A stretch of DNA of 64,000 nt from CAVSQX01 sp963730225 (GCA_963730225.1 CAVSQX010000004.1:1736001-1800000), one strand, 5' to 3'. Numbered from the stretch's first letter, positions 10,075-19,582 are shown. Notes: generated from the letters alone by a model not told the origin. Numbers and translations are program-made.

Positions 10075-10080
10075 ATTATA
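10075..10080 (-). promoter_or_regulatory. Perfect -10 hexamer upstream of the metalloprotease gene
   Basis: TATAAT on the reverse strand lies 8 bases before the ATG at 10066, so transcription would start almost at the start codon. I see no good -35 element at the matching distance. Treat as a weak promoter candidate. Confidence 0.28.
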
Positions 10081-10097
10081 CGGCCGAATCGACCGCC

Positions 10098-11255
10098 ATG
10101 AGCGACTTGTCCACCCACGTCGGTAACGCCGAGCAGTTTCCGATCCTGCGAAACTGGCATTTTTTCAACCATGCCGGCGTTTGTCCGCTGCCTCGAGCTG
10201 CGGCCGAGGCGATGCGAAAATATGCGGCCGAGGCGGAGAATTCGGCGTATCTGCTGGGCGGGTGGTACAAGGAAATAGAAAAACTGCGCGTTTCCGCGGC
10301 GGAGCTGATCAACGCGTCGCAGGATGAAATCGCGTTTGTGAAAAACACGAGCGAGGGAATCAGCATCGTCGCCAACGGCCTGGATTGGCAATGGGGCGAT
10401 CGGATCGTCACGTCGGCGGTCGAATATCCGGCGAACATTTATCCGTGGATGGAAGTGGCGCGCAATCGAGGGGTGAAGCTGATCATGATTCCGGAGGAAA
10501 CGGGCGTCGACGGGCATCGGCGGGTTTCGCTGGAGCGGATTCTGGAAGCGGCGGGCGATCAACGCACGAGGCTGGTCGCGCTGTCGCATGTCGAATACGC
10601 CAGCGGGCAGCGGCACAATCTGGCCCGCATCGGCGCGTTCTGCAAAGAGAACAGAAAGATGTTCGCCGTGGATGCGATTCAATCGCTGGGCGCACTGCCG
10701 GTGGACGTGAAGGCGATGCACATTGATTTTCTGTCCGCCGACGGGCACAAATGGCTGCTGGGTCCGGAAGGGGCGGGGATTTTTTATTGCCGCCGCGAGC
10801 TGATCGAGCGGACCCGCCCGCTGATGGTCGGCTGGATGAACGTGATCAACGCGCAGGATTACGGGAACTACGATTACACGCTGCGTCCGGATGCGGGCCG
10901 ATTTGAATGCGGCAGCCACAACGTCGCGGGGCTGCTGGCCCTGAAAGCGTCGGTGGAAATGCTCAAGTCGCTGGGAATCGACCACATTGCCAACCGGCTC
11001 AAGGCGTTGACGGATCGGCTCATCGCGGGGCTTGAACTGCGGGGATTCTCGGTGGTCAGCCCGCGCGGGCTGGGCGTCTGGAGCGGAATCGTCAGCTTCA
11101 CTTCGGCGCACCACAAACACGACGAGATTTTTCGTGCCCTGCGGAAGGAGAAGATCGAGATTGCCCTGCGCGAAGGCCGGCTGCGCGTGTCGCCGCATTT
11201 TTACAACACGGATCAACAAATCGATCGGCTGCTGGAATTGCTGCCGGCGCATTGA
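10098..11255 (+). CDS. Class V (NifS-like) PLP-dependent aminotransferase
   Basis: 385 residues of the aminotransferase class V fold, closest in look to the isopenicillin N epimerase / selenocysteine lyase-like subgroup. Cofactor motifs are present: AFVKNTSEGIS in the N-terminal part, LSHVEYASG, the PLP-ring Asp in FAVDAIQSLGALPVD, and the Schiff-base Lys in SADGHKWLLGPEG. No flexible loop with the active-site Cys of a true cysteine desulfurase is apparent, so cysteine desulfuration is not asserted. It starts at an ATG 31 bases from the divergent metalloprotease gene and converges with ribD. The substrate is unknown. Confidence 0.87.
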   Translation: MSDLSTHVGNAEQFPILRNWHFFNHAGVCPLPRAAAEAMRKYAAEAENSAYLLGGWYKEIEKLRVSAAELINASQDEIAFVKNTSEGISIVANGLDWQWGDRIVTSAVEYPANIYPWMEVARNRGVKLIMIPEETGVDGHRRVSLERILEAAGDQRTRLVALSHVEYASGQRHNLARIGAFCKENRKMFAVDAIQSLGALPVDVKAMHIDFLSADGHKWLLGPEGAGIFYCRRELIERTRPLMVGWMNVINAQDYGNYDYTLRPDAGRFECGSHNVAGLLALKASVEMLKSLGIDHIANRLKALTDRLIAGLELRGFSVVSPRGLGVWSGIVSFTSAHHKHDEIFRALRKEKIEIALREGRLRVSPHFYNTDQQIDRLLELLPAH

Positions 11256-11274
11256 GCGGTGGTGAATTCGCGGT

Positions 11275-12412
11275 TTACTGGCGCACCGATTCAGAACTGA
11301 GAACGAAGTCCGCGGACTGCTCGGCGGCGAAAAACGCGGGGCCGTCGCGGTTGAGATATTCGTCAAGCCGATCTTCGCCAGATTCCAATTCGCCGACGCG
11401 CAGGAAATCGGCAGGGATTTTTGCGGCGCCCGGCGCGGTCGCTTCGTCGACTTTTTTCGGGGAATGAAACACCCACAGCCGATCCGCCAGGCCCGCCTCG
11501 AAAAATCCCCGCGCGACGGTTGGTCCCGGCTCGACCATCAGGTGGGTCACGCCGCGGCGATGCAGCTCCTCCATCACGATTTTCAGATCCACCGCCGAAT
11601 CGCCGGCCGGCAGCACTTGTGCGCCGGCGTCGCGCAGCTGCGTGGTCGCGGCGCTTTTGATCTGCGTTTCGCTGGTGAAAATCAGGACGGGCCATTCACG
11701 AGCGGTTTGGATCAATCGGCTGGCAATGCCGATCCGCAGACGAGCGTCGAGAACGACTCGCAACGGCTTTCGGTTTTTTTTTACTCGCCGCGGAGTGAGC
11801 AATGGATCATCGGCCACGGCCGTGCCGCTGCCGATCAGAATCGCGTCGCTGCGCGCCGCAGTTGATGCACTAACTGCCAGGATTTCTTCCCGGTCAGCTT
11901 CATGGGCCGGTCATGCGGGCCGGCTACTTTTCCGTCGGCGCTCTGGGCCCATTTCAAGGTGATGTATGGCCGACGATGCTCGACGCCGATCAGGAAGGGC
12001 GCGATCAGTTGCCTGCATTGGTTTTCGAGCAGCGGCCCATCGACGCGAATTCCGGCCGATCGAAGCATCTGCACGCCTTTTCCGTTGACGGCCGGGTTGG
12101 GGTCGAGACAGCCGATGACCACTCGCGCGATTTTCGCTTCGATGAGGCGCGGGACGCACGGCGGGGTTTTCTTTTGCAGATGGCAGCATGGCTCCAGCGT
12201 GACATAGGCCGTCGCTCCCGCCGGCGATTCGCTGCAAGCCGCCAGGCGCGCGGCTCGGCGTGGGGGCCGCCGAAACGCTCATGAAGGCCTTCACCGATGA
12301 TGCGGGCATCGCTGGCGATGACGCATCCGACCATCGGATTGGGCTCGACGCCGCCGCGCCCCTGCATCGCCAGGCGAATGGCACGGCGCAGATAATCCTG
12401 ATCGGTGGACAT
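11275..12412 (-). CDS. ribD: Bifunctional riboflavin biosynthesis protein RibD, two apparent frameshifts
   Basis: Deaminase/reductase for steps two and three of riboflavin synthesis. The deaminase starts with EPNPMVGCVIAS and has HAEPRA, the zinc-site HAE. It then needs a lost C near 12242-12250 to reach YVTLEPCCH and KKTPPC, which carry the zinc Cys residues. The second frame runs through IGCLDPNPAVNGKG and PYITLKWAQSADGK, the start of the reductase domain. A further missing base near 11851-11859 leads into DAILIGSGTAVADDPLLT and on to the end, LSSESVRQ. With both repairs the length is about 380 residues, normal for RibD. The two gaps fall in short G/C runs, so assembly error is likely. Confidence 0.82.
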
Positions 12413-12430
12413 CTGAATCGATTGTATTCG

Positions 12431-13108
12431 CTAATTTCCCGCCGGCTGCGAGGCGGGGGGCGAGGAAGCGGGCGCCGCGGTCATTTTATCCGCCAGCGAT
12501 TTGGCCGCCTGGGCCGCGGTGGCGTACTTGCCGTTTTGGACATCGGCCGTCACGTCGGCCAGCGCTTTGAGTTGCACCGCCAGCGTGTTCATGTAGATGT
12601 CGATTTCCTGCGGGCTGAGCGATTGGGCGCGCTCGGCAACCGAGAGCTTCCAGGAGCCGTTCATTTTTTTGAGCAGCATGGTTCCGCGGGGGCCCGAGCC
12701 GATGATGACGATGGCCGAGTCGTCGACAATTTTTTCGCGTCCGGAATCGATGTTGGCCAGGCTTTGCTTGAGTTGAGCGGCGGTATCGCCCATGGCGGAG
12801 TTGGTCTGCTCGTGGCCGAAACGGTCGACCATGGCGCGATTGAGGCTGGCCAGGGCAACGGCGGTGTCGCTCATGGCGTCGACCATTTTCTGCTCGGTGG
12901 GAGTGGCGGCACCGAGCAGATCGCGGATTTTGGGCCCGTCGCCATCGTTGATCGCCAGCGCCAGGGCCTTGAGGGTTCCCTTGGGCGTGGATGGATCGGG
13001 CGGAGTTGATGTGGGCTGCGAAGTCTGTGCGAATCCAGTCGCCACCGCCACGATTAGAATCGCGAGGGAGAGTTCTGCACGCCAATGTAAGAACCGTTTG
13101 CGGTCCAT
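12431..13108 (-). CDS. Exported hypothetical protein
   Basis: 225 residues. The chosen start (MDRKRFLHWRAEL) gives a signal peptide ending near GFAQ, followed by a Thr/Pro/Ser-rich linker. The rest is mostly helical, with a segment DSAIVIIGSGPRGTMLLKKMNGSW that resembles the beta-rich half of small NTF2-like domains. The C-terminus is again Ala/Pro/Ser-rich. I recognise no enzyme motif. It lies 18 bases before the ribD start on the same strand and may be co-transcribed; longer in-frame extensions upstream overlap the mla genes and lack a signal peptide, so they were not used. Confidence 0.6.
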   Translation of the reverse strand: MDRKRFLHWRAELSLAILIVAVATGFAQTSQPTSTPPDPSTPKGTLKALALAINDGDGPKIRDLLGAATPTEQKMVDAMSDTAVALASLNRAMVDRFGHEQTNSAMGDTAAQLKQSLANIDSGREKIVDDSAIVIIGSGPRGTMLLKKMNGSWKLSVAERAQSLSPQEIDIYMNTLAVQLKALADVTADVQNGKYATAAQAAKSLADKMTAAPASSPPASQPAGN

Positions 13109-13220
13109 GGTCGGGCCCTTACTTGTTTGTCGCCGTTTTTTAACGCAAAGCGACGGCCCGGTCCATGCCGCGGCGCGGGGCGGGTTTGCCGTCATCCGCC
13201 GCCGTTCGTATGATCGCGGC

Positions 13221-14045
13221 ATGGCGATGGAATTGATCGAGTACGTCGGCCGCAACACCAACGCGGCAATCGCGGCGTTCGGCGAGTTTTCGATCTTCAC
13301 GGGAAGAATGTTCGGCTGGCTGACGCGCGGGGGATTTCGCTGGAAGAACATTCGCCTGGTGTTGCCGCAACTGTATGAAGTCGGGGTGAAATCGGTGCCG
13401 GTGGTGGGCATCGTGGGAGCGTTCATCGGGATGGTGATGGCGGTTGAGACGTTTCAGCAATTCAAGGCGATCGGCCAGGAAAACCGGCTGGGGAGCGTGA
13501 TCGCGCTGTCGGTCGTGAAGCAGATTGGGCCGGTGTTGGCGGCGGTGATGCTGTCGGGGCGAGTCGGTGGGGCGCTCACGGCGGAACTGGGCACCATGAA
13601 CGTCACCGAACAGCTCGATGCGCTGCGGGTGATGGGTTCCGATCCGATCGCGTACCTGGTGGTGCCGCGTTTTCTGGCGTGCCTGCTGCTCACACCGCTG
13701 CTGACGATTTACAGCGATCTGCTGGGCATCGCGGGTGGATGGTTCATTTCGGTGAAAACCTTCGGCATTTCCAACGACATTTACTGGGAATACAGCCGAC
13801 GCGGCGTGGAGCATTGGCAGATATTCGAAGGCATCATCAAGAGCTTCTTCTTCGGCGGAGCGATCGGATTGATCAGTTGCTACAAGGGATTCACCTGCGG
13901 ATCGGGCGCCAGCGGTGTGGGCCGCGCGTGCACGGAAAGCTTCGTCGAATGCTTTATTGCGATCATCGTGCTGAATTTTTTCTTCGCCCAGGTGGCCAAG
14001 GACTGGTACACCGCCCTGTACGGCAATTGGAGCCTGTTCGGTTGA
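13221..14045 (+). CDS. mlaE: MlaE-type permease of a lipid ABC transporter
   Basis: About 274 residues, five or six membrane segments, of the MlaE/YrbE permease family that moves phospholipids between the membranes of didermic bacteria. Family hallmarks are VGIVGAFIGMVMAVETFQQ near residue 63 and the cytoplasmic loop AELGTMNVTEQLDALRVMGSDP that docks the ATPase. The chosen ATG gives MAMELIEYVGRN; an ATG two codons on is equally possible. The ATPase gene follows after 3 bases, and the MCE subunit lies 2 kb downstream. Confidence 0.9.
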   Translation: MAMELIEYVGRNTNAAIAAFGEFSIFTGRMFGWLTRGGFRWKNIRLVLPQLYEVGVKSVPVVGIVGAFIGMVMAVETFQQFKAIGQENRLGSVIALSVVKQIGPVLAAVMLSGRVGGALTAELGTMNVTEQLDALRVMGSDPIAYLVVPRFLACLLLTPLLTIYSDLLGIAGGWFISVKTFGISNDIYWEYSRRGVEHWQIFEGIIKSFFFGGAIGLISCYKGFTCGSGASGVGRACTESFVECFIAIIVLNFFFAQVAKDWYTALYGNWSLFG

Positions 14046-14048
14046 GTA

Positions 14049-14810
14049 ATGGCGCTGATTGAACTCCGTCACATTTCCAAACGGTTCGGTCGACAGGTCG
14101 TTCTGGATGACCTTTCCCTGTCGGTCGAGGCGGAAAAATGCCTGGTGGTGATCGGGGTCAGCGGCACGGGCAAAAGCGTGCTGCTGAAGCACATCGTCGG
14201 CCTGCTGCGTCCGGATTCGGGGGAGATCTGGTACGTGGGGCGACGCATCGACAATCTCCCGGAACGCAAGCTGCTGCGCATGCGCCACGATTTTGGATTT
14301 CTGTTTCAGATGGGCGCTTTGTTCGATTCGATGAAAGCGGAGGACAACGTGGCGTTTCCGCTGATCGAGCATTCGAACAAAAAGGCCGATGAAGTGCGCG
14401 AAGTGGTGGCCCAGAAGCTGGCGATGGTGGGCCTGCGCGACGTCGGCCGAAAGATGCCTGGGGAGCTTTCCGGGGGGCAGAAAAAGCGCGTCGCTCTGGC
14501 CCGGGCTATCGCACTGAATCCGAAAGTGATTCTCTACGACGAGCCGACCACCGGCCTGGACCCGGTTCGCTCGGATGTGATCAACGAGCTGATCATCAAG
14601 CTTCAGCGCGAATTGAAGGTGACCAGCATCGTCGTGACGCATGACATGAACAGCGCGCTGAAAATCGCCGATCGGATCGTGATGCTGCATCAGGGGAAGA
14701 TCCGATTTGACGGCACGCCGGACCAGATCAAGACGAGCAACGATCCGGTGGTGCATCGATTCGTCACGGGCGAGGCGAGCGAAGAAGATCTGGCGACGCT
14801 GCGGCAATAG
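14049..14810 (+). CDS. mlaF: MlaF-type ATPase of a lipid ABC transporter
   Basis: 253-residue ATP-binding subunit partnering the MlaE permease. Walker A is GVSGTGKSVLLKHI, the signature LSGGQKKRVALARAIA, Walker B VILYDEPTTGLDP, and the switch His is in VVTHDMNSAL. The FQMGALFDSM segment after the Q-loop is typical of MlaF-class proteins. It energises phospholipid transport at the inner membrane. The gene follows mlaE after 3 bases and abuts the antisense DUF1570 gene end-to-end. Confidence 0.92.
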   Translation: MALIELRHISKRFGRQVVLDDLSLSVEAEKCLVVIGVSGTGKSVLLKHIVGLLRPDSGEIWYVGRRIDNLPERKLLRMRHDFGFLFQMGALFDSMKAEDNVAFPLIEHSNKKADEVREVVAQKLAMVGLRDVGRKMPGELSGGQKKRVALARAIALNPKVILYDEPTTGLDPVRSDVINELIIKLQRELKVTSIVVTHDMNSALKIADRIVMLHQGKIRFDGTPDQIKTSNDPVVHRFVTGEASEEDLATLRQ

Positions 14811-15983
14811 TCAGGGGCTGCGGGCTTTTGCGGGGTCGGTCGATTCGACGGAAACGTGCTCCACTTTCTCGCCCAACAGCGTGTACGTGCCGGTGAGCTT
14901 CACGCCATCCTGAAGCGTCAATGAGAGTTGCGGCTGGCGGCCCGGCCGGATCAGAAGCACCGGTCTTCCGTAGGTATCGACCGCGTCGATCGTCTGGGCC
15001 AGCAGCGACGGTGGAAGCCAATCTTCGTTGCTGATTTTCAGTTTGCCGTTTTCGATGGTCGTACGAAAATCCTCGAAGGAGCGGAAGGTCTGATTGAGCA
15101 CCGTGGCCCGGGCTAAAAAGCTGGTGAAGGTGGCGACGATGGCCTGAGCATACAAGTGCGACGTGGGGCTGGCGGGCTGCGACATCCAGTAGGATTTCCA
15201 TCGCTCCTGAAATCCGTCGGTTGAGCCGATCGAGTCGGCCCAGGCACGCTCGAAGGTTCGGCCGCGGGAAATCTCGCGGATGCAGGCGGAGAATGCCTGC
15301 TGGTAGCGGCCGTCGTCGCCGTGAACCAGAAAATGGACCATCGACCAGGCCTGGTCGTAATTGTCGATGTTCATCTGTTTCCACCATTGCTCGTGAGTGA
15401 GCTGCATCATGTCGGCGACGTTCATAAGCCGGCCGGCGGAGATGGATGCCTTGAGGCGAGTAAGGCGCCAGGGCGGCACGACGCCGGCGACAAAGCCGTC
15501 GCCGGTGAAGATCGCTTCGCCGAAATATTCGGCCAGCCCTTCGTTCATCCACGGGGGCATGGTTCCGCCGATGACGGCGTGGGCGAATTGGTGGAAGCCT
15601 TCGTGCTGAACAACGTGCCAGGTGTTGAGCGTCGTTTTCTGACCGGCGATGGCCATCAACTTGCCGCCGTTGTCGTCGACGACGAAGAGCCCGGCCGTTC
15701 CGACCGGTCCGCCGGCGGCGTTGTATTCGGCGGGGGTGCGAAAGAGATAGAAGGGCATTCGCTGCGTGATAACGCCGGAGAAATCCTTGGTCCGCTCGTG
15801 ATATTCCTCGGCCATGCGCGTCATGCGGATGGCGGCCTCGCGCTCGGAGTCGGGGTCGATGTCGGTGAAAATGGTGTAAAAGCGCGTGTCGTACTGCTTG
15901 AGTGCCGGTCCAGCCGGCGCGGCGCCGGCAAGGCAAATCAGCAGCAGCGCGGGCAGCCGATTTCGCAGTGTCACGATCGTCAT
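14811..15983 (-). CDS. Exported DUF1570-type putative metalloprotease
   Basis: 390 residues with a signal peptide (LPALLLICLAGAAPA). The segment VVQHEGFHQFAH at about 125-135 contains the zinc motif HEGFH, and the third ligand is in MNEGLAEYFGE near residue 148; this matches DUF1570, a family common in planctomycetes and thought to be gluzincin-like. Activity is inferred. The gene lies antisense between mlaF and mlaD, with no gap after mlaF and 57 bases before mlaD. It therefore splits a transport operon that is usually contiguous. Confidence 0.8.
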   Translation of the reverse strand: MTIVTLRNRLPALLLICLAGAAPAGPALKQYDTRFYTIFTDIDPDSEREAAIRMTRMAEEYHERTKDFSGVITQRMPFYLFRTPAEYNAAGGPVGTAGLFVVDDNGGKLMAIAGQKTTLNTWHVVQHEGFHQFAHAVIGGTMPPWMNEGLAEYFGEAIFTGDGFVAGVVPPWRLTRLKASISAGRLMNVADMMQLTHEQWWKQMNIDNYDQAWSMVHFLVHGDDGRYQQAFSACIREISRGRTFERAWADSIGSTDGFQERWKSYWMSQPASPTSHLYAQAIVATFTSFLARATVLNQTFRSFEDFRTTIENGKLKISNEDWLPPSLLAQTIDAVDTYGRPVLLIRPGRQPQLSLTLQDGVKLTGTYTLLGEKVEHVSVESTDPAKARSP

Positions 15984-16040
15984 TGTCGATTCGCCCGGCT
16001 TGCCTTGCAACGGCGGGCGGACTAAAAGTGGACCGAGAAA

Positions 16041-17039
16041 ATGTCTCCAGCCCGCAGAAATTTTGCTGTCGGCGCAACCGTTCTGGGCGGATTGATCGCT
16101 CTGGGCTGGATGATGCTGCGCTTCGGCAGCGCTCCGGCGGAATTCTTCCGGCATGGAATTCAACTTCAGGTGCAACTGATCGGCGATCGTGCCGACGGAC
16201 TGGCCGAGGGCTCGCAGGTGCTTTATCGAGGTGTTGCAGTGGGGCGCGTAACGCATCTTCAGCGGGGCGAACATGAACAGAACGTCGTCATCAACGCGCT
16301 GCTCGACGATACCCCGCCGCTGCCGGCCAACGTGGAAGGAATTATTCGCACGCAGAGCCTGATCAGCGGGCAATCGGTTCTGTCGCTGGAATTGATAGGG
16401 CCTCCCGGCACGGTGCCGCAGGGGGAACTCACCAGCGATCACCCGCTCACGGCGAAGTTTGTCGGTCTCGATCTGATTCCTCAGGCTTTTGGCGATCTGG
16501 CCACGACGCTGGAAAAAACTACCCACGACATCCAGGAAACGCATCTGGTGGCTCATCTGGATGATACGATCCGCCAGGCCGGCGAGGTGCTCAAATCGGC
16601 GCAGGAATATGTCGGCGATCCGAAGCTGCACACCAGCATCACCGAATCGCTGGAGAATCTGCGGCAAACGACCGCAAACGCCAAGGAAGCGTCGGCGAAT
16701 TTCGACAAGTTCAGCGGCAACCTGCAAAAGCTGTCGGATCAGGCCAGCGACACGCTGACCACGGTTAATCAGACCTTCGCAAAAACGCAGGAGAATCTGG
16801 ATCACGTCTCGGGGCAGATCAACGACCGGCTGCTGCAAATCAGCAAGCTGTTGGACAGCGTCGGATCGATCGCGGCCAAGATTGATGCCGGCCAGGGAAC
16901 GGCGGGGCAGTTGGTGAACGATCCCAAGCTGTATCAGAGTTTGGTTGACTCATCGAAAGAACTGGACGCGACCATCGCCGATCTGCGAAGGCTGGTGGAA
17001 CAGTGGGAGCAGGAAGGCGTCTCGCTCAAGGTTAAATGA
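16041..17039 (+). CDS. mlaD: MCE-domain substrate-binding protein, MlaD-like
   Basis: 332 residues: an N-terminal membrane anchor (residues about 8-24), then one MCE domain (GDRADGLAEGSQVLYRGVAVGRV, residues about 47-70). A long helical C-terminal region of about 190 residues is rich in Thr, Asp and Gln with heptad-like spacing. MCE proteins form hexameric rings that carry lipids across the periplasm, and the helical part can build a needle as in PqiB/LetB-type proteins. It should work with the MlaE/MlaF pair upstream. It is followed after 10 bases by the panE-like gene. Confidence 0.85.
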   Translation: MSPARRNFAVGATVLGGLIALGWMMLRFGSAPAEFFRHGIQLQVQLIGDRADGLAEGSQVLYRGVAVGRVTHLQRGEHEQNVVINALLDDTPPLPANVEGIIRTQSLISGQSVLSLELIGPPGTVPQGELTSDHPLTAKFVGLDLIPQAFGDLATTLEKTTHDIQETHLVAHLDDTIRQAGEVLKSAQEYVGDPKLHTSITESLENLRQTTANAKEASANFDKFSGNLQKLSDQASDTLTTVNQTFAKTQENLDHVSGQINDRLLQISKLLDSVGSIAAKIDAGQGTAGQLVNDPKLYQSLVDSSKELDATIADLRRLVEQWEQEGVSLKVK

Positions 17040-17049
17040 ATCGCATTCG

Positions 17050-17960
17050 ATGATTGATTCGATCGCCATCGTCGGCGCCGGCGCGGTGGGGGGATATTAC
17101 GGGGCGCGGCTGGTTCAGCACGGAAACCGGGTTCATTTTCTGCTGCGGTCGGATTATCCGGTGGTGCGCGAGCAAGGGTTTAGCATTGAAAGCTGCGATG
17201 GGGATTTTTCGCTGCCGGCCGGTGCTTGAATGTTTACAAGAGCGCGTCGCAGATGCCCAGGGTGGATCTGATCGTGGTGACGCTCAAGACGAGCAGCAAC
17301 GATCAATTCGCCGAGTTGATCGGGCCGCTGATTGGTCCCCAGACGTGCATTCTCACGCTGCAAAATGGACTGGGCAACGAGCAACGGCTGGCGGAACTGT
17401 TTGGAAAGCAGCGCATTCTGGGTGGATTGGCTTTCACCTGCATCAACCGGGTGGAGCCTGGGAAAATCCACCACATGGATCATGGCTTGATTCGATTGGG
17501 CGAATTCAGCACGGGGCCAAGCGTCCGGGCGGCACAGATCGCGGAACTTTTTCGTTCCAGCAAAATCCCGTGCGATGTTCTGGATGATTTGCAATACGGG
17601 CGATGGGAAAAGCTGGTGTGGAACGTGCCGTTTAACGGCCTGGGGGCGGCGATGGATTTGACGGCCGATCGACTGATCGCAACCGCTGCCGGAACGGCAT
17701 TGGTCAGCCGCCTGATGGCCGAGGTAATTGCCGCGGCCAACGCCTTGGGTATCGGCCTGCCGCGGAGCCTGATTGAAACCAAGATTAGTCAGACGCGCAG
17801 CATGGGGCCGTATCAAACGAGCATGCAAATCGACCGAAAAATGGGCCGGCCGATGGAAGTCGACGCCATCATCGGTAAACCCCTGGAGGCAGCCCAGTCG
17901 GCTGGCGTTTCAACTCCTTTGCTGAGAATAATTTACGAGCTTTTAACTGCGCTGGGTTAA
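17050..17960 (+). CDS. panE: Ketopantoate reductase family protein, apparent frameshift
   Basis: NADPH-binding reductase of the ApbA/PanE family, which converts 2-dehydropantoate to pantoate for CoA synthesis; other 2-oxoacid substrates are possible. The first frame has the Rossmann start IAIVGAGAVGGYYGARL and ends at a TGA at 17227-17229. The protein continues one frame over with NVYKSASQMPRVDLIVVTLK, then LQNGLGNE and KLVWNVPFNGLGA (conserved Lys and Asn), to 17960. One base missing at about 17221-17229 explains the break. The repaired length of about 303 residues is normal for the family. The start ATG is 10 bases after mlaD. Confidence 0.75.
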
Positions 17961-18080
17961 ATTTAGAGAATCTCGATTTCCAACTGAATAATTTTCTTGC
18001 GAACGGTTGTTGGCGGGGTATAGTTCACGTGAGCGAGAAGAAATGGTCTGTATGTAAGTCTGAGGGCGGAGAGGGAAAAT

Positions 18081-18281
18081 ATGCTTTCTGCACGACATGG
18101 CGCACAGCTGGGACTGGGGGCAGCTTGTCTGCTTTTGGTTTCCAGCGTCGCGGTGCTGGTGGCCGGTGCGGCGGACTCGGCGAACTCGCAAAAAAATCCG
18201 GAGCAATCGGTCAACGTCTCCACACAAATCAACCCGTCTCAAGCCACAAGCCCCGCCGCCGGGTCGATGAATCAACAGTAA
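18081..18281 (+). CDS. Small exported protein of unknown function
   Basis: 66 residues. A strong purine-rich ribosome site (GGAGAGGGAAA) precedes the ATG. The N-terminal half is a signal peptide or anchor (LGAACLLLVSSVAVLVAGAA) and the mature part is about 35 residues, Ser/Asn/Gln-rich, ending in SMNQQ. I recognise no family. The gene precedes the GlmU-like gene by 41 bases on the same strand. Confidence 0.5.
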   Translation: MLSARHGAQLGLGAACLLLVSSVAVLVAGAADSANSQKNPEQSVNVSTQINPSQATSPAAGSMNQQ

Positions 18282-18322
18282 ATTTTTCAGTCGTTGAGCC
18301 AGCGCGGTATCATTCCCGGCGC

Positions 18323-19576
18323 ATGCACGTAGTTATTTTTGAGGGAAGCAGTTGGTGGACATTTGCGCCGTTCTCGTTGAGTCGGCCGGTGTTCATGTTG
18401 CCCTGCGGAACCGGCACGCTGCTGGAAAAGCAGATTCGCGCCACGTCTCCCAGTCGGGTGACGCTGTGGGTTCGGCCCGGGTTGGAGGATTTCTGCCGAC
18501 GCGTTGTTCTGCCGACGCTGCCGTGTCCGGGCAAAATCAATGAGCCGCTGGACGATGAACCGGCTCTTGTGTTCAGCGGGCGAACGCTGCACATGAGCAA
18601 GTTCGAGATTCCGACCGAAGATTCGATCGTGATCGACACGGCGGGGGACATGCAGATCGTGCGGCAGGTTTACACGACCAGCCCCGGATTGTCCTTCGAC
18701 GACGTACAAAAACGAACCGATCGCTGGATGCGTCTGCTGAAGCTGCCGCGGATGGAGCAGCAGGCCCGCATGCCGGATTACGTTTGGGATTTGATCAAAT
18801 GGAATGAGGAGGCGATTGTCGCCGACGCGTTTTCCATGACAGAGATTTCCCAGCCGCCGATGCCGGGGCCGTATCACCTGGTGGAAGAGAAGAGCATCTG
18901 GCTGGGAAAAAATGTGAAGCTGGATCCGGGCTGCGTGCTGGACGCATCGAAGGGCCCCATCGTGCTGGCGACCGGAGTCAGCATCGGAGCCAACGCGGTG
19001 ATCCAGGGCCCCTGCTCGATCGGCTCACACAGTCAAATCTCGCCGCTGAGCACGATTCGGGCCGGGACGAGCGTCGGCCCGATGTGCAAAATGGGCGGGG
19101 AGATTTCCAGCTCGATCGTGATCGGTTACAGCAACAAGCCGCACGAAGGCTTTCTGGGCGACAGCTACGTCGGGGAATGGGTGAATCTGGGAGCGGGCAC
19201 GACGACCAGCAATCTGAAAAACACGTACGGGCAGATAACGATGCCCGTCAACGGGAAGCGAGTCAGCACGGGTCGGCGATTTCTGGGCTCGGTCATCGGC
19301 GATCATTCCAAGATCGCGATCGGCACCCGGCTGATGACCGGCACGTACATCGGGTTCAGCTGCATGGTGGGCACGTCGCAATATCCGCCGCGATTCATTC
19401 CCAGCTTCACGTTTCTGACCGACGACGGCCCGCAGCCGTATCGAATGGACAAAGCGATCGAGACGATGAAATCGGTGTTCACTCGCCGCAATCGCGGCTG
19501 GACCAACGCCGACGCGGTGATGAATCGTTTCGTCGCCGAATCCGCCAAGTCGGTGGAGAAGCTGCCGGAAGATTGA
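18323..19576 (+). CDS. GlmU-like sugar nucleotidyltransferase with left-handed beta-helix
   Basis: 417 residues, matching the alternative GlmU family (TIGR03991-like) known from Bacteroidetes and planctomycetes. The N-terminal nucleotidyltransferase half begins MHVVIFEGSSWWTFAPFSLSRP and has a variant nucleotide loop, PCGTGTLLEKQI. The C-terminal half shows hexapeptide repeats (IVLATGVSIGANAVIQG, GSHSQISPLSTIRAG) and VGEWVNLGAGTTTSNLKNTYG, the acetyltransferase-type loop. A role in UDP-GlcNAc synthesis or another nucleotide sugar is likely but not proven. A short hairpin follows the stop codon. Confidence 0.8.
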   Translation: MHVVIFEGSSWWTFAPFSLSRPVFMLPCGTGTLLEKQIRATSPSRVTLWVRPGLEDFCRRVVLPTLPCPGKINEPLDDEPALVFSGRTLHMSKFEIPTEDSIVIDTAGDMQIVRQVYTTSPGLSFDDVQKRTDRWMRLLKLPRMEQQARMPDYVWDLIKWNEEAIVADAFSMTEISQPPMPGPYHLVEEKSIWLGKNVKLDPGCVLDASKGPIVLATGVSIGANAVIQGPCSIGSHSQISPLSTIRAGTSVGPMCKMGGEISSSIVIGYSNKPHEGFLGDSYVGEWVNLGAGTTTSNLKNTYGQITMPVNGKRVSTGRRFLGSVIGDHSKIAIGTRLMTGTYIGFSCMVGTSQYPPRFIPSFTFLTDDGPQPYRMDKAIETMKSVFTRRNRGWTNADAVMNRFVAESAKSVEKLPED

Positions 19577-19582
19577 CCGGCT

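Noticed and set aside
9702..11366. 554-codon reverse frame across the aminotransferase
   Set aside because: Antisense to a gene with clear PLP motifs; no recognisable protein.
13140..14807. 555-codon reverse frame across mlaE and mlaF
   Set aside because: Shadow of two well-supported genes, with low-complexity His/Arg composition.
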